Below are positions 24,235-36,563 of a DNA stretch of 64,000 nt, in pieces; within the stretch, counting starts at the first letter, position 1; each line of letters starts with the position of its first letter. Both the position numbers and the translations under genes were made by a program. Origin of the DNA: Cerrena zonata (taxonomy: Eukaryota; Basidiomycota; Agaricomycetes; Polyporales; Cerrenaceae); contig JASBNA010000010.1 of the NCBI GenBank assembly GCA_038087015.1, positions 434,001 through 498,000 on the forward strand, read 5' to 3'. The notes under the pieces were generated by a model. It was not told the DNA's origin. It did not search any database and saw nothing but the letters and a program-made list of their open reading frames with translations.

Positions 24235-24449
24235 ACTATGCTAGCGCGATTGCGCCCATCCGAGGTCTTTTAACTTGATAGATGGTGATGATTAGATGTG
24301 ACAGATGCCCCGAGGATAGCCTGAATGTGTCAAGAGACACTTCTGGCTACGGAGGAAGGACGAATCGAAATCGCTCTGTTCGTGATTACGAGCGGAATTA
24401 AAGTATCCTATGAGGTAGATTGCGTGTTAGACAACTCAGATGTATTGAG

Positions 24450-25085
24450 TCAGTGACACCGCACGGGGCGTTGGCATCCAGGATCGTGTTGTACTGAATG
24501 ATTGTAGAAGTCAAATACTGTAGCTCTTTCGATGTTGCCTACCTGTGCATCAGGGTTTATAGAATCAAAATATGCGTGTGCGTACCTAGATCTTCTTCTG
24601 ACAGATACTAGTTGCATTCCGATGCTGACTCGGAGTGTATATGTAATTGTTGAAATAGTCTCCAAAGACGACATAGGTACGCAATGGAAATAGATTCAAG
24701 TCGTGCAATCGGCGACCATGAGGACGCCGAAACAGTTTACGTAATCACGCTATGCAATCTCTCAATACAGTAACGATGAGACGACACAACGCTTTCTACA
24801 TCAACTCCGCTTTGGTGGTCCCTATCATGATGGACCGTATTTGATGGGTCCGGGTTATGGTATATATCATGTACTACGACCCAGGTGCTATCCTGGTGAA
24901 TCACAAGTTCAAGTCGGGAGTAAGAAGAGAACCGAAAGTTCATATGAGCGCTAGTCCAGGTCTCAATTCTTCCCGAGGCTCTAACTTTCATCTCATCATG
25001 ATATTCATTCGCTAAGTACAGTCCGAGGAAGTCTTCGAAATACAGCAGCTTTCTCGCATTAAGGATACAGTCACCAGGTGGCTCT
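24450..25085 (-). other. Unassigned coding-like fragments
   Basis: One minus-strand frame is open from about 25085 to 24737, starting near EPPGDCILNARKLLYFEDF and running through LGLYLANEYHDEMKVRASGR, RLELVIHQDSTWVVVHDIYH and HRYCIERLHSVIT. A second piece around 24700-24590 reads LRTYVVFGDYFNNYIYTPSQ and ends at AG next to a GTACGC donor. Amino-acid use looks protein-like, but I recognise no family, no start codon is obvious and the pieces are not in one frame. Possibly exons of an unknown gene or a relic. Confidence 0.3.
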
Positions 25086-25099
25086 CATCTCCTCCTAGT

Positions 25100-25440
25100 A
25101 CCTTGGCCCTTGTTGGACTAGCTCTACCGTGACTAGTCCAACGACTATGCGGCTATTATCGTCGTTCGCGTTTTTGGGAACTCAGATATTCAACTTGAAG
25201 TAACGACCCATAAACACTATCTACTCGTTACACGTGCTTCTCACCAATTCAGGACTCTCTAGGAAGGTAGAAGAAGTGGAAAGAAGGTGGCTTGTGGAGG
25301 TTGAGGTGCGCAGAATGTTGTTACCCCCTTTCCTTCTGGGGCTCGAGTGCGTCTGACCAGTCTTTCTCGTCAACTTCTACCTTTCTTTGACTATCAGAGC
25401 ATCGTATTCTTCATCTTTGCGTCATACGCTATTCTACTAC
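25100..25440. other. Intergenic stretch before inverted duplication 3
   Basis: I see no gene, RNA or clear repeat here, apart from a short palindromic stretch near 25110-25145 (TTGGACTAG...CTAGTCCAA). Confidence 0.35.
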
Positions 25441-26760
25441 TCATTCTACTCCAATATTATCGCTAATATACCCCATAGTTATGCGCTCTGATGCTGCCTT
25501 GTTATGACTTGCAACTTCGCAACTTTGTTCTAGAGTCTATGTCTCGCGGATATCGATTTATACCTCAAGGTCATGTCTGTCAGACTTGCAAATATATATC
25601 GTCATGTCATTCAGGGCTTGACCAAGCCATTCTACCACGAGCCAAGAAGATACAACGGCATACCCAATCCCTACTCTACGCCTAAACACAGCGATTATTC
25701 CTCCGCTAACACTCTTTGACGAACTCAAGGTGAACACTAGATCCCGTTCATTATAGAACGCGTATACAACAACGGAAGAAAAGCAATGTCAGATTTTCAC
25801 AACCAGGGCGTTGTCAGCCTCTATACAAACATTCTGCAAGCGAGGCTAACTTATCTTCATTACGCGTGCAATATCACTCTCTTTCGAAACTCAATTCATG
25901 GCCGTCAGCCACTTGCTTCAAATGAAACATCGAATTTTGAGGTTTGCGCCGTTGGTTTCCCTCCCCGCCCTGAGAAATCGAGATGAGAGGTAACCTATCC
26001 CAGGGATCACGTAAAGGTCGGTTCCGGACACCAAAACTTGCGGTGCCCTCCCCAGGATCTAGGTCGGTAAATGTTGTTGGTCAGTATTGATACGTAAGCT
26101 GATACCTTTCATCTGAAGGATCTGGTGCTTGAATTCTTGAAACCCCAGGGTCTTGACGTCTATGGCTGTCATTTTCGTCCCAGCATAAAGCACCTACCTC
26201 CTAAATGAAACACGCACCTTGATCTTGAAGGACGGAGAAGAGGGAATAAGGAAGGGAGAGAAGGGGAGAAGAACGGGGAAGGGATAGCGGGGAAGGGATA
26301 ATGAAGAAAGGTGAAAAATGAAGGGGAAGGGAGAATGGGGAAGGAAAGAAGGAGAGGGGAGAATGATGTAAAGAGGAGGGCTGGGGAGGGGAGGAAGAAA
26401 GGACGAGAAAGAGGAGGTGGGAAGGGAGAACGGGGAGGGGCAGTGAGAAAGAGGGAATAAAGGGAGGGGAGGGGAAGGGGGTAAGGGGGAAAGGAAGAAA
26501 TAACGAAGGAAGAGATGGCGGAAGGGGAATAAGAGGTAGGGAAAGTCGAAGTGGACAGGATAAGGTCCCTTTACAGGACCCAGTCTGAGGCTGGCAGGAG
26601 GGTGACAACTTCTCAATAGACAGACCGTGCTCGAGATACATCAGCGAGGCATAAACCGATTGATCGCCTACTTCGCAGGTGTGGCTGACGGACCTTGTAT
26701 ACACAGCAGAGGACTCGAACCATCTGCCGGAAACGGGTCGAATTGCAGCTGGTAAACAGA
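25440..26760 (+). repeat. Inverted duplication 3, left arm, with purine-rich tract
   Basis: It matches the reverse complement of about 33890-35180. Shared landmarks include ACCGACCTAG.TCCTGGGGAG near 26055 and 34675, the stretch CAAGGTGCGTGTTT next to the tract in both, and GAGCACGGTCTG at the far end. The arms flank GH76-7 and GH76-8. It may be a non-autonomous element or LTR-like relic, but no terminal motif or transposase is visible. Confidence 0.65.
26218..26545 (+). repeat. Long purine-only-like tract
   Basis: About 330 bases almost entirely of A and G on this strand, with loose GGGGAAGGGA/GGAGAA repeats. The long apparent ORFs on the other strand (Ser/Pro/Leu/Phe only) are products of this composition, not genes. 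The inverted counterpart is at 34095-34465. Confidence 0.8.
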
Positions 26761-27135
26761 TGTATTCTCGCTGTCATCAAGAGTGTTAGTTTATAATTCA
26801 AATATATGTTAATGGAACTTTTAACCCAATTATAATTTGTAATGATTTCTCGTAAATTAAAACTTGTGAATACAACTCGCCAACCCACTCTAAAAGCTTA
26901 TATACCAGAGCTGTACAAATCAACCCGAGCAGACTCGACAACATTCATCCCTTTGGGATAACGAAAGCGTGGTCCTAAGGCAATACCCTGAGATGTATAT
27001 ACACATCGCTAGCTGTCTCGTATTCCCTTCGCAATACGATACATATGGAACTTGAAAGATATATTTGAAAATGTTATGAATATACAATCGACATCATGAA
27101 TCGGCATACAAATACGACTTGTATGTCTCAATTGA

Positions 27136-29726
27136 TCATGTGATGCTCTCGTATGGAGGTGGTGCAGTCGTCAATGAACCGTCTGTGCTGGGAGGAGGAA
27201 TGCAAACCATAGCCGCCATGTGTAACCGATAGACCAAGTCTTCAATGTTGTCTTGAGAACCGCTGCTCCCTTCGAGAGTTAATGGTCGTTGATCCGTCCA
27301 AGCGGGAGGTGGTGGAGGCAGCTCTTGAGGTTGAGGTTGAGGTTGAGGCTGGGATGACGTCGTGGTCGGCGGTATACCGCCATTCTCGTTTCGTATTTTT
27401 GATGAATTGAAATAGTCTGTAAAAAGGGATGAGTGAGTAATCTATCTGAGCTCCGAAGAACGTTCAAGACCTACCGACTGATGGTAATGGTGGAGGGAAA
27501 GGAGCAACCGATGTGGGGTAGATCCCAGATGACCTGTTAGCTGAACGTCTTCTTATATGACGTTCAGTCATAGAACGCGTTGCAAGGGCAGTTTTGCGAC
27601 GGCGACGTGAACGAGCGATGAGGATTGCAGCGCTCATCATGATCACCAACAAAACACCACCAGCTACACCTCCGATTATGGGACCCAAAGGTACGTGATT
27701 CCTCGGACCAGTATGTGGAGGTGCAGTATTGGACGGAGATATGCTTGTTGTTGGAATAGGTCTTCAAAGAAACTAGTCAGCATGAGACCGTAAATTCAAG
27801 TAGACAAGACGTACATAGGAGATGGTTCTTCAAGCAGCCCAACTGCCGAGTTTAGATATCAGCTGTAGCTAATTGACCCCATGGTAACATAGAAGTAGCC
27901 GGAGGTCCTGTCCAGCTGTAAGTGTAAATATTGGTATCAGGCGATCGAGCAAAGCTCAAGGCAGCATTGTACTACAATGGTATGTGAGCGGTTTGCATGA
28001 CAGTATGTATTTTATGGTCCCACCTGAACCATCAAAAATGCCTTGATCAAATTTGAAATGTCAGAATTCGGTTCACTACGCGTCCAATGTTCATATAATG
28101 CTCGGATTAGCATTCCTAGAAAAGATGAGAGATTTCGGAAATAATTCATTGCGACAAAATAAACCTTTATACGCAGTGTTAACGTGGCTATTGTCCGATA
28201 CATTTGTCGGAGCTAGATAAATGTTATATTAGCACCAGAATTATATCTCATTGATATAAGTTAGTCTAGCCTGTACCTCCTGGGTCAAATAAAGTTCCAT
28301 TTGGCAACGTCCAGAAAGTCGACTTCATTGCAGCCAAGGCAAGCTCATCTGCCCTGAATACATACATTAAACACGGTATGAAGATGGTACCTGTGAGAAC
28401 CTACATTCGCGCTAGCGTCGAGTTTTTCGTTGAATTAGCAAACACGCTAAGAGCCTCAAGATATAGTCCAGTGTCATATGTCGTTATAGGTCCGCCGCGA
28501 GAACAGTCCGCGAGAAAAACCCCATCATTGATAAATGCACCGGTGCTATTATAGAGGTGCGCTTGTGTGAATATGTTTGCTTCAATAGCTGCCTCCAAGA
28601 AGGTCATGTTCCCAGTGATCTCATATAAGTATGCGGAGAGTCTAGGATAGGAGAAATCGAATTAGCAAACGACAAGAGCACATTACAACGTAATCGTACG
28701 CCATGTAAGCACTGCAAAGGGACATGAGTGGATATAGACTACTCATCTAAGAAATGGTCATCTTACCCCTCTGAGCTAGCGACGATCGCAAGATCATTGA
28801 CATCGTCAATGTGCTGCATTAAAAGTTCAGCGTGATTTTGTTAAGGCCCAAAAATACATACGTAGAATACATCGCCGGCTACGGATGCTTTAAACCATCC
28901 CTATCAGCACATGTGTCCTGGGAAATATAAATCCATTTACCTCCAGCGCACGATGAACTGAAAGTGCCATTTCTGAGCGGATGTGTTCCCTTCTCTGCGT
29001 CTTCTTCGGATATCCTCCACGCGAGTATTTGTTCCCAGATCGCTTGCGCGTCATCAAGAAAAGTTCGATCCTGATATGCCCGGTACGCATATATCGCCGT
29101 AAGGCCCCACATCCTTTAGGATGATAATTCAGAGTCATGAAGTCTCGAAATAAGTCAAAGGACCTACAACGGATCGTTGGTAACATCTAGTAGAGCAAGC
29201 GGCTGTCAGTGAAATAACTGGAGGCAAAGGTAGGAACGCACATCCTGCCTGGATTATAATCAATGTGTGATAACATTTAGATTCGAACATAGCTTACTCA
29301 CGTCATAGGAAGGAGGCGAGTCCTCACTCCAGATAAAATGTCAGTTGTTGCATTATAATTGACCTTTGCAGATATGATCGAATCATGTATAGCTATAGCA
29401 GACAGCATATTTGCGCTCTGTCCGAATCCAAGGCCTCCAAAATTGACTTAAGATCAAATGGCCCAGTCAACCAAGAGGCACTGACATACTGGAAATCTGG
29501 CCATTGGTCCTGTCAAAACTTCCAATAACTGTGTCAAGAAGTCTTTGAGCTAACTTGGACCTATCCTCGCGACTCAGCGAAGATGTAGTATTCTTCAAGG
29601 TCATTAGACATATGAGAATGCCGAATTGACTATGATACTTACAGTCCATTGTGCTGGGACAGAATAATCTTGTGCAAAGAGCGGATGTAACCAGAGCGCA
29701 AGTAAAAGCAGCGTAAGGATGAACAT
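27136..29726 (-). CDS. GH76-7: GH76-like receptor-type membrane protein, possible 1-nt defect
   Basis: ATG at 29726-29724: MFILTLLLLALWLHPLFA then QDYSVPAQWT. Exons: NTTSSLSREDRSKLAQRLLD; a 7-nt exon (29242-29248); the motif exon V-T-N-D-P-L (29168-29186); MWGLTAIYAYRAYQD, GTHPLRN, CAGG; GAFINDGVFLADC with TYDTGLYLEALSVFANST; GMLIRALYEHWTRS; the membrane helix MGPIIGGVAGGVLLVIMMSA; RSRRRRK; SVAPFPPPLPSVG. The last exon has PQPQPQPQ and ends TAPPPYESIT with TGA at 27136-27138. The motif exon is 19 nt where the other copies have 20 or 23, so a base appears lost at its acceptor (TAG then A rather than TAG then GA). By my splice calls the frame breaks there. An unseen alternative acceptor could rescue it. 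Confidence 0.68.
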
Positions 29727-30181
29727 GGTTGTTGAGATGGTGGAGAAGGGGGATATTATAGAGGCACCTTTAGTTCAGCTAGAATTTACGGTTATTGTCT
29801 ATTTGTCAGATTCATGATAGTGAGAACTACCGCCAAAGCCTGAATAGCTAAATTTAACGCTGACAAGGATGCTCTGATTCATCACCGGGGAGGTATAATT
29901 TTGTTAGTGATTGAAAGATCCCGGTCAATCAGTTTCAATCCTGGACCTATTAAGGAGTTACGGCGAATATCATCGACGAAATACCTAAGCTTTGAACATT
30001 GAACGATGACATCCTCCCGACTATTTCGCTGAATATGATATTCATTCACTGTTCGAGGCTGAGTGTGTTGGTGCAGAGAAATGGCAGTGGTGATGCTTGG
30101 AAATCTTCTATACAATATATTCCAAAACTGGAGTCGATAACATGAGGTGGAATGGTAATTGAGTTTACATAGCGTACCCAT
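29727..30181. other. Spacer between GH76-8 and GH76-7
   Basis: It contains the GH76-7 promoter (an ATAATAT element about 30 bases upstream of its ATG) and the GH76-8 3' flank. No gene is seen. Confidence 0.35.
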
Positions 30182-32713
30182 TCAAACACTCCCAGACTGA
30201 GACGCCTCAACTGAGGATCTACCGTTTACGACACGCATAGGACGGCGTAATAGCGCTCTTGTTAGAAGAAGGAGTAGTTCATGGATAGAGTTCCCTCGGT
30301 TATGCAGGGTCTCAGATGAAAGATGTTCTTGCGACTCCGCTGATAATCGCGACGGGCGGACATCCCGAGGCTGATGTATCATCTCATGCAGTTTGGAAGA
30401 GTGAGTGAGGTCCGGTTTAATTAAAGAAATTCATATTGGCTTGTTAATCGCGTTAGAAAGACCATTAGAAGCGTACCTATGGCGGTTAATGGAGGCGGGA
30501 AGGGCTCAGGTGTTGTCAACCTACTGCGAAATTTCTTGACAATAGAGGTACAATAGCAGGGTTTCCTCAAGCGACGTGAGCGATGAGACTTCATAAGGAA
30601 TACCGCAGCTCCTAACGCCAACGTAAGGAGAAATCCGCCAATTGTCGCTCCGATGATGATCTCCGTGTGAGATTTTCCGTGAGCGTTGTTTACCGGTGTT
30701 GGTAAGGCAGAAGGTACTGGTGGGGCGGGTGGTGCTGGTGGGGCGGGTGGTGCTGGGCTTCACGTCACTTGGTTAGTAGAAATAGTTGAAAGAGCACTAT
30801 GAGAAGTCGTACTTTGAGACTGAGTCATCTGCCAGACCAATGGCCAAATTGAGTACATCGATCGCCGCCAACTGACCCCATGGAAACATTTGTAGAGGGC
30901 CCCGACCAAAAAGTGAATACCAATCAGTGTTGGGATTCCGAGCATTATTAAGCAATGCATTGAACTTGAATTCAAGTGAACAGACGAATCGGGAAGATAT
31001 AGAAAGACAGCTTACTTGTACAGTGAGAAATGCGCTAATCAGTCTGGCGATATCGGAATCCCTTGATCTGCGAGACAAGTGCTCGAATAACGCTCGGATA
31101 AGCATGCCTGCCATTAGTGAGATTCACGCCATACTAGCATCACAGAATAAGAAACCTTTATATGCAGCAGCGAAGTTGCTGTTATCTGCTGCGTTAGGGG
31201 GCCCTATGTTTGCACATATTGTCATCTTCATCGCAATGAGGAGCAGTGATAATGGTATATTACCTTCAATTACAACACCATTAGTCCCAGTCCACGTTGA
31301 CGACATCATAGAGTCCAAGGCTAATTTGTCAGCCCTACCAGTATATATCAGAATGAGGACAACTCAAGCGAATGGGGAGTACTCACTGCTCGGCTAGGGC
31401 CGGGTTACCTGTCACATTTGCAAATACACTCAGAGCTTCGAGGTAGAAGCCCGAGTTAGATGTTAGTACGAGATTATTGACATATTTGCAACTTGAAAGA
31501 TCCAAAGAATCTTTAACATAGCTTCCTGTATCACTGTAAAGCTGCGATTGAATGAAGGCTCGTGTCAGGTCGGCTGAGTCGTAGTATATTTGGTTGTTGG
31601 TACTCTGATAGAGATAGGCGGATAGTCTAGCATCTGAGTTAGCACTTTCACACAAGAGGTGATTCATACGTACGCCATATAAGCTCTAAAGGATATTAAT
31701 GATTTGATTTGAATGTAAATGATGTCACGTACCCCACCGTTTCAGCATTAACTCCTACATCGTTCTTCTTTTGAATGTCCTTTCATCCCAAATCTATTGC
31801 TTAGTACAGCAGCTGGATACCATATGTATGTACTCACATAAAAGACCCCGCCAGCAGTCGTGGCTATGTTCATTGTCATCGCAGGGACCTGAAACTCAAG
31901 AATAATACTCGGACTCACCCTTATTGCATATCGACTGAAAAGCTGCGTTCTTCAAAGGATGGGAGCCATTTTGAGCATCGGATTGACTGATCATCCAAAC
32001 AGCTAACAAGTCCCATATTGTGATAGCAGTATCGAGAAAATGACGTTCGTGGTAAGCGCGATATGCATAGATTGCGGTAAGACCCCCACATCCTGTCAGA
32101 AGAATGATTACAACAGAGTCGAGAGTTTTGTAGAGTACAAGACTTACAAAGGATCGTTGCTGACCACCTAAACGGACAAAGATCAGTAACTCGGATTGTG
32201 CGAAAAATGTAATAGTAGCGCACATCTTGTCTAAATAATCATCAATTTGAATGTAATTAGTAGACCTGGTATTTTGACGTACGTGTGTGGAGGGAGGTTG
32301 GGTATTGTCAAAGAAAGACTGTCAGTCGTGGCATTATAATAATCTTTGCTTGATATGATCGAGTCATGTATAGCCATAGCTGAGAGTAGATTTGCGTTCT
32401 GTCCGAATCCGAGGTCTATGCAGACGATGTCAGTGAACCTGGGTTCGTGTTAACGTTTTCGTCGGTGACACACTAGAAATTTGTCCGGTGGTAGTATCAT
32501 AGCCGGTATTGAGTGTGTCCAGTACTCTCTGCGTCAATTGTACTCTGTCAGTGCGGCTGAGGGAAGACGTCGTATTCTGATAGGGACTATGAGATCGAAA
32601 TGAGACCACCATAAGTCAACACTCACCACCCAATGATCAGGCACAGAGTACCCCTGGCTTTGAGACGTAGGGAGGAAAGACACAAGAAGTAGGATTTTCA
32701 CGATAGTAGCCAT
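30182..32713 (-). pseudogene. GH76-8: GH76-like gene with G-run frameshift
   Basis: ATG at 32713-32711: MATIVKILLLVSFLPTSQS then QGYSVPDHWVV. Exons: NTTSSLSRTDRVQLTQRVLD; a 7-nt exon (32224-32230); a 20-nt exon (32148-32167, V-V-S-N-D-P-L); then the core exon, where the W-G codons run through five G instead of the four in every other copy (plus-strand C run near 32085-32089). The frame therefore reads MWGSYRN, while the family sequence GLTAIYAYRAYHERHFLD lies one frame over. Downstream exons are well kept: GSHPLKN, SNSGFYLEALSVFANVT, GMLIRALFEHLSRRS, FPWGQLAAIDVLNLAIGLA, a Pro/Ala repeat linker (18-bp units near 30718-30755), the helix IGGFLLTLALGAAVFL and TPEPFPPPLTAIG. The end, VEASQSGSV, lacks PPxY. 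The lesion is in a homopolymer, so read error must be excluded. Confidence 0.65.
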
Positions 32714-33889
32714 TTCGTATTGCGTAATGGGGTTTGAGAAGTTGCATCGAAAAGCAACCAGTATATTAGGCTAAAGTCCGGAATGCGATGCTTATCAGAG
32801 CAGTTTCGACATGTGCAGTATGTTGAATATATCAATCCAAGACGAACTGATTGTAACCAGTCAGGCGGCAGAGTTGACACAGACGTTCGATCTAAATCCC
32901 ATTTGCTCTATGGTGACGTAAGATTCGAATTGAGGTGGCCTGTGTAGCATAGCCCCTAGTGATTTGACCATATGAGTAGTATTCCGTATATCAGGATGAA
33001 CAGCAACATGCAATTTCACTTGAGTAGTGATAATTCCCTACCCTTTCTCGAAGCTGAAGCCAGATCCATTGCTGGCAGCTCGTATTCAATCAGGACATGT
33101 CTTCATTAGCCTTCGAAGTGGACAGCTTCTTCCCTAAGCTAGTTTATCAGTACAGCTCCAATATATCAAGTGTTATTACTCGCCATCGTCTTTGGAGGCT
33201 GAGTCGTGTAAGAGTCAACAGTCTCAACTCGGATCGTTGTCTCGTAGTCGAGCCTACTGTTGGGTAACGGTGATCGTCCAAATTAGGCAAGTACAGAGTT
33301 TGAATTGAAATAAACTTCCATCTAGACTTTTTGACGTTCAATATTCAAGCTTCAGTACTCAGTTTCGGCTGGAAGAAACGAAGATCTCTCTGATGTATAG
33401 AGAAAATGCTTCGAATTTATGAAGATGGACCTCAAAGCCTGTCAAAGATAGAAAATTGCCAATGTGGCACCCCTCCGACTTGGTCGCTCGCGAGCTGCGA
33501 TGTGTTATGTCAATTTGGATCGCTAGTCTAGCCTGACTACCATTGTACCTATTTCTACGCAGCTATTGAGACTATGGCTACACATCGACAAGATACGTAA
33601 ACTCAGTGCATTCCCAGATAGTTAGTGTAAGTGCTACTCCATCGAATGTGACGTCTTACTTTACATCTCTACGTAGGGTACTATCTACCTGTTAGTCCGA
33701 ATACGCCCTTCCTATACACAGGTATTATCTCGACACATTCCCCCGTGGGTTTTGATGCAACGAGAAGGCAAAACACATTGCATTATATTCAATCAGAAGG
33801 CGTGTTTTAGTTTAAAGCTTCACAGGGCTTACTTCTAACTCATCTGATCATTTCCGCATACCTTGAAGATCTCCAATGTAACAAAGGTC
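32714..33889. other. Intergenic region upstream of GH76-8
   Basis: Only short frames without domains are present, and I see no repeat that I can match inside the window. Confidence 0.35.
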
Positions 33890-35180
33890 CCTCGTGATAC
33901 TCCATAGCCGGTAAAACAACAATATATACACTTCGAGTCCTCCGTCGTATATACCACGACCGTCAGCCATACCCGCAAAGAGGGAGATCGATCGGTTTGT
34001 GCCCGCCCATGTACTATTTCGAGCACGGTCTGCCCTTCGAGAAGCAGTCAGCCTCGGACTGAGTTCTCTACATAAAGACCCACCTTACCCACTTCAACTT
34101 TCTCTACCTCTTTCTCTCCTTCCACCACCTCTCTCCGCTCTCCCCTCCCTTTCCTTCGTTATTTCTTCCTTTTCCTTATTCTACTTTCCTTTCCTTTATT
34201 ATCCCTTCCTCCTCCCCGTTCTCCCCTCCCACCTTCCTCTTTCCCATTCATTCTCCCTCCCTCTCCCTTCACCGTTCTCCCCCCCCACTCTCTTCACCGT
34301 CCCCCCTTCTTCTCCCTTATTCCTTTCCATCCCTTCCCTCACCGTTCTCCCCTCCCCTTCCTTTTTCTTTCCCTTCCCCATTCTTCTCTCCATCCCCCCT
34401 TCTCCATTCTTCCTCCCTTCCTTATTCCCTCTTCACCGTTCTCCCCCCCCCTCTCTTTTCTTCAAAATCAAGGTGCGTGTTTAGCTTAGAAGGTAGGTGC
34501 TTCACGCTGGGATGATACTGACCGTTACAGACCCCAAGACCCCCGGATTTCAAGATTTCAAGCTCCCAAGACATCAAGGTATCAAGTCGTTCAAACACCA
34601 AATTTTCTGAATCAAAGGTATCAGCCCCATTTTCCCTGTGTATCAATACTAACCAACGACGTTTACCGACCTAGGTCCTGGGGAGGGCATCGCAAGATTA
34701 GGTGTCCGGCGCCGACCTTTACGTGGTCCCCGGGATAAGTACCTCTGTTGTCTCGAGAAATCGAGGTGGGAGGGAAACTAACGGCGCAAACTTCAAGATT
34801 TGAAAACCAGAGAGTGTGGCTGACAGTGTCGGATTTGACATAAAGATAAGTCGGTTTCGGTTTCGAACACATCTAGAGGCTGACAGAACTTTAGTCTGGT
34901 CCGGCAGGTCGTGCACATTCGTACCAGTCGTTTAAAGAATGGGGACGACGTGCTGGAAAAGCGATCGGTTGAATTGTTGAGTATAGACACAATACATGCC
35001 ATTGTATATTCTCCGATCTCAGTATGGTAACTGAATGCCTTATCAGTGTTTGTTTATGAGCTTGCTTGACCTGATCTTGAGGTACGAACATCCGAAGTTA
35101 TTGTGTTGTAAGTCACGACAGTGTATCAGCCGAGGATAGAATGCTCGGATGCGTATATTTGTAGTAGAATTGAGACAGTA
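33890..35180 (-). repeat. Inverted duplication 3, right arm, with pyrimidine-rich tract
   Basis: Reverse-complement partner of 25440-26760. The two arms point toward each other around GH76-7 and GH76-8, about 7 kb apart. Divergence between the arms is visible by eye (substitutions and small indels), so the duplication is not recent. Confidence 0.65.
34095..34465 (-). repeat. Long pyrimidine tract (plus strand)
   Basis: About 370 bases of nearly pure C and T on the plus strand, with recurring units such as CACCGTTCTCCCCTCCC. It is the complement type of the tract at 26218-26545. ORFs across it are compositional artefacts. Confidence 0.8.
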
Positions 35181-36377
35181 TATATGGTGACGAACTATAC
35201 AACTCGGAGACCAGAGTTCGACGTTCAGAGGCGGAGCACATAGATGCTTGCGATCCAAACAGCTGTCTAGTCACCGGACTCGAATGTGATGTCCATCAGT
35301 CAACTCGTTAGCCAGAGAAGTTATATGCATGGGTGACCTTGAGAGCATAGCCATTACAATAGAGTCATCCCAGTGACTTGGAGATCGACGGGACTGAAGA
35401 CGCATTCGAGTTACGAAATTAAGGAAGAAATTGAGATATTCTGCATACCTTACGCTATCCTAGCCTCATCCCCTCTACATAAACCCATTCTTTGCGCTGT
35501 TCTAACTCTTCGGAAGTTGTAGATCGAAGGAAAGCGTAGTATCCAACGAGTCAGTGAGGTTTATGCATGTAGTTGCTTGGTTTGACGTGAACCCCCATGA
35601 GACAAACAAGGAGGGTCGGAGTTAGCGAAACCGCCATTCGTTAGAGCTTCCAGCTTCGAGGCCTTGTTCAGCGGAGGACGCACGTCGAGAGCCAAGGTAG
35701 AAAAAGAAGATGAGGGTAGGAGAACGAGCGTGACTAAGCAAGAACGCAGCCCTCCTGCGGAAAGAGGCCATTGGCGCTTTTAGTTGTCTCTTGCCTCCAC
35801 TTTCATCGATATCATTGGCCTCTGTCGATCTCAGAAGTTCTCATTTTCTTCCTTTAACAGACATATATGGACTCAGGTCTAGTATTTGTTGTTTACATCA
35901 ACGAAAGCACCATTTCGAATATGTGACGATCGTCGATCTCGTTATCGTACTTCTTTTCAGTTCCGAAGAAGTCGATCTGCTCCTACCAACTGGTCAATGA
36001 TATCGGAAAGTCCTCTGAAAGTATCAGGCCAATCGACTTCGCTATCAGCTTGGTTCGACCTCACCTAGTAAACTCCAAACGATTTGTCAGGATCTCACTC
36101 ATTCTAATCCTCGCATTGTATTATGAAATGGTCATGGTCACCCAGGCCTTGATCCGACTGGGAGCGAAGGTCTAATAGATTGCTGCGTGTGTTGGGTACT
36201 TGATGCGGTGAAGGCACTGGATCAAGTACCCAATGGACCTACATTCTCTAGTGGCTCTTATGGACATTTGTGCCCGCCGGGCCTTGGTGTCGTATAAGCG
36301 GAGAGATCGCTTACACAACACTGCACTGAGATACGTCTTACTCCTTAATTATTTCTGAATACCACCCGACACCACTG
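35181..36377. other. Intergenic region
   Basis: Short frames at 35791-36068 show no domain and no RNA gene is recognised. A near-repeat pair (GGTACTTGATGCGG and ATCAAGTACCCA, about 36197-36229) forms a weak palindrome. Confidence 0.3.
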
Positions 36378-36563
36378 ATGTCGAAATCGCGAGAGAAATC
36401 CGATGTTGTTTCTGACATTTTAGCTCTAGTTAGGGATAATCTTGATGACAACAATATCGATTCACCGCAAGCATCCGATGCTCTCAACATTCATTCGACT
36501 CCCAAGCATTTGGTGGTTAAGGATCTTATCGAAACTCTGCCGGTAAAGCCTTTCAATGGATAG
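36378..36563 (+). other. Short ORF leading into an LRR relic
   Basis: A 61-codon frame beginning MSKSREKSDVVSDILALVRD and rich in Asp and Ser. Its end overlaps the start of the LRR-family relic. It may be a real small exon or chance. No family recognised. Confidence 0.2.

Noticed and set aside
26194..26704. Open frames of 140 and 167 codons on the minus strand
   Set aside because: They consist almost only of Ser, Pro, Leu and Phe because they lie on a homopurine tract; two overlapping frames are open for the same reason.
30927..31397. 156-codon plus-strand open frame
   Set aside because: It is antisense to well-conserved exons of GH76-8.
33999..34484. 161-codon plus-strand open frame
   Set aside because: Same compositional effect on the pyrimidine tract.
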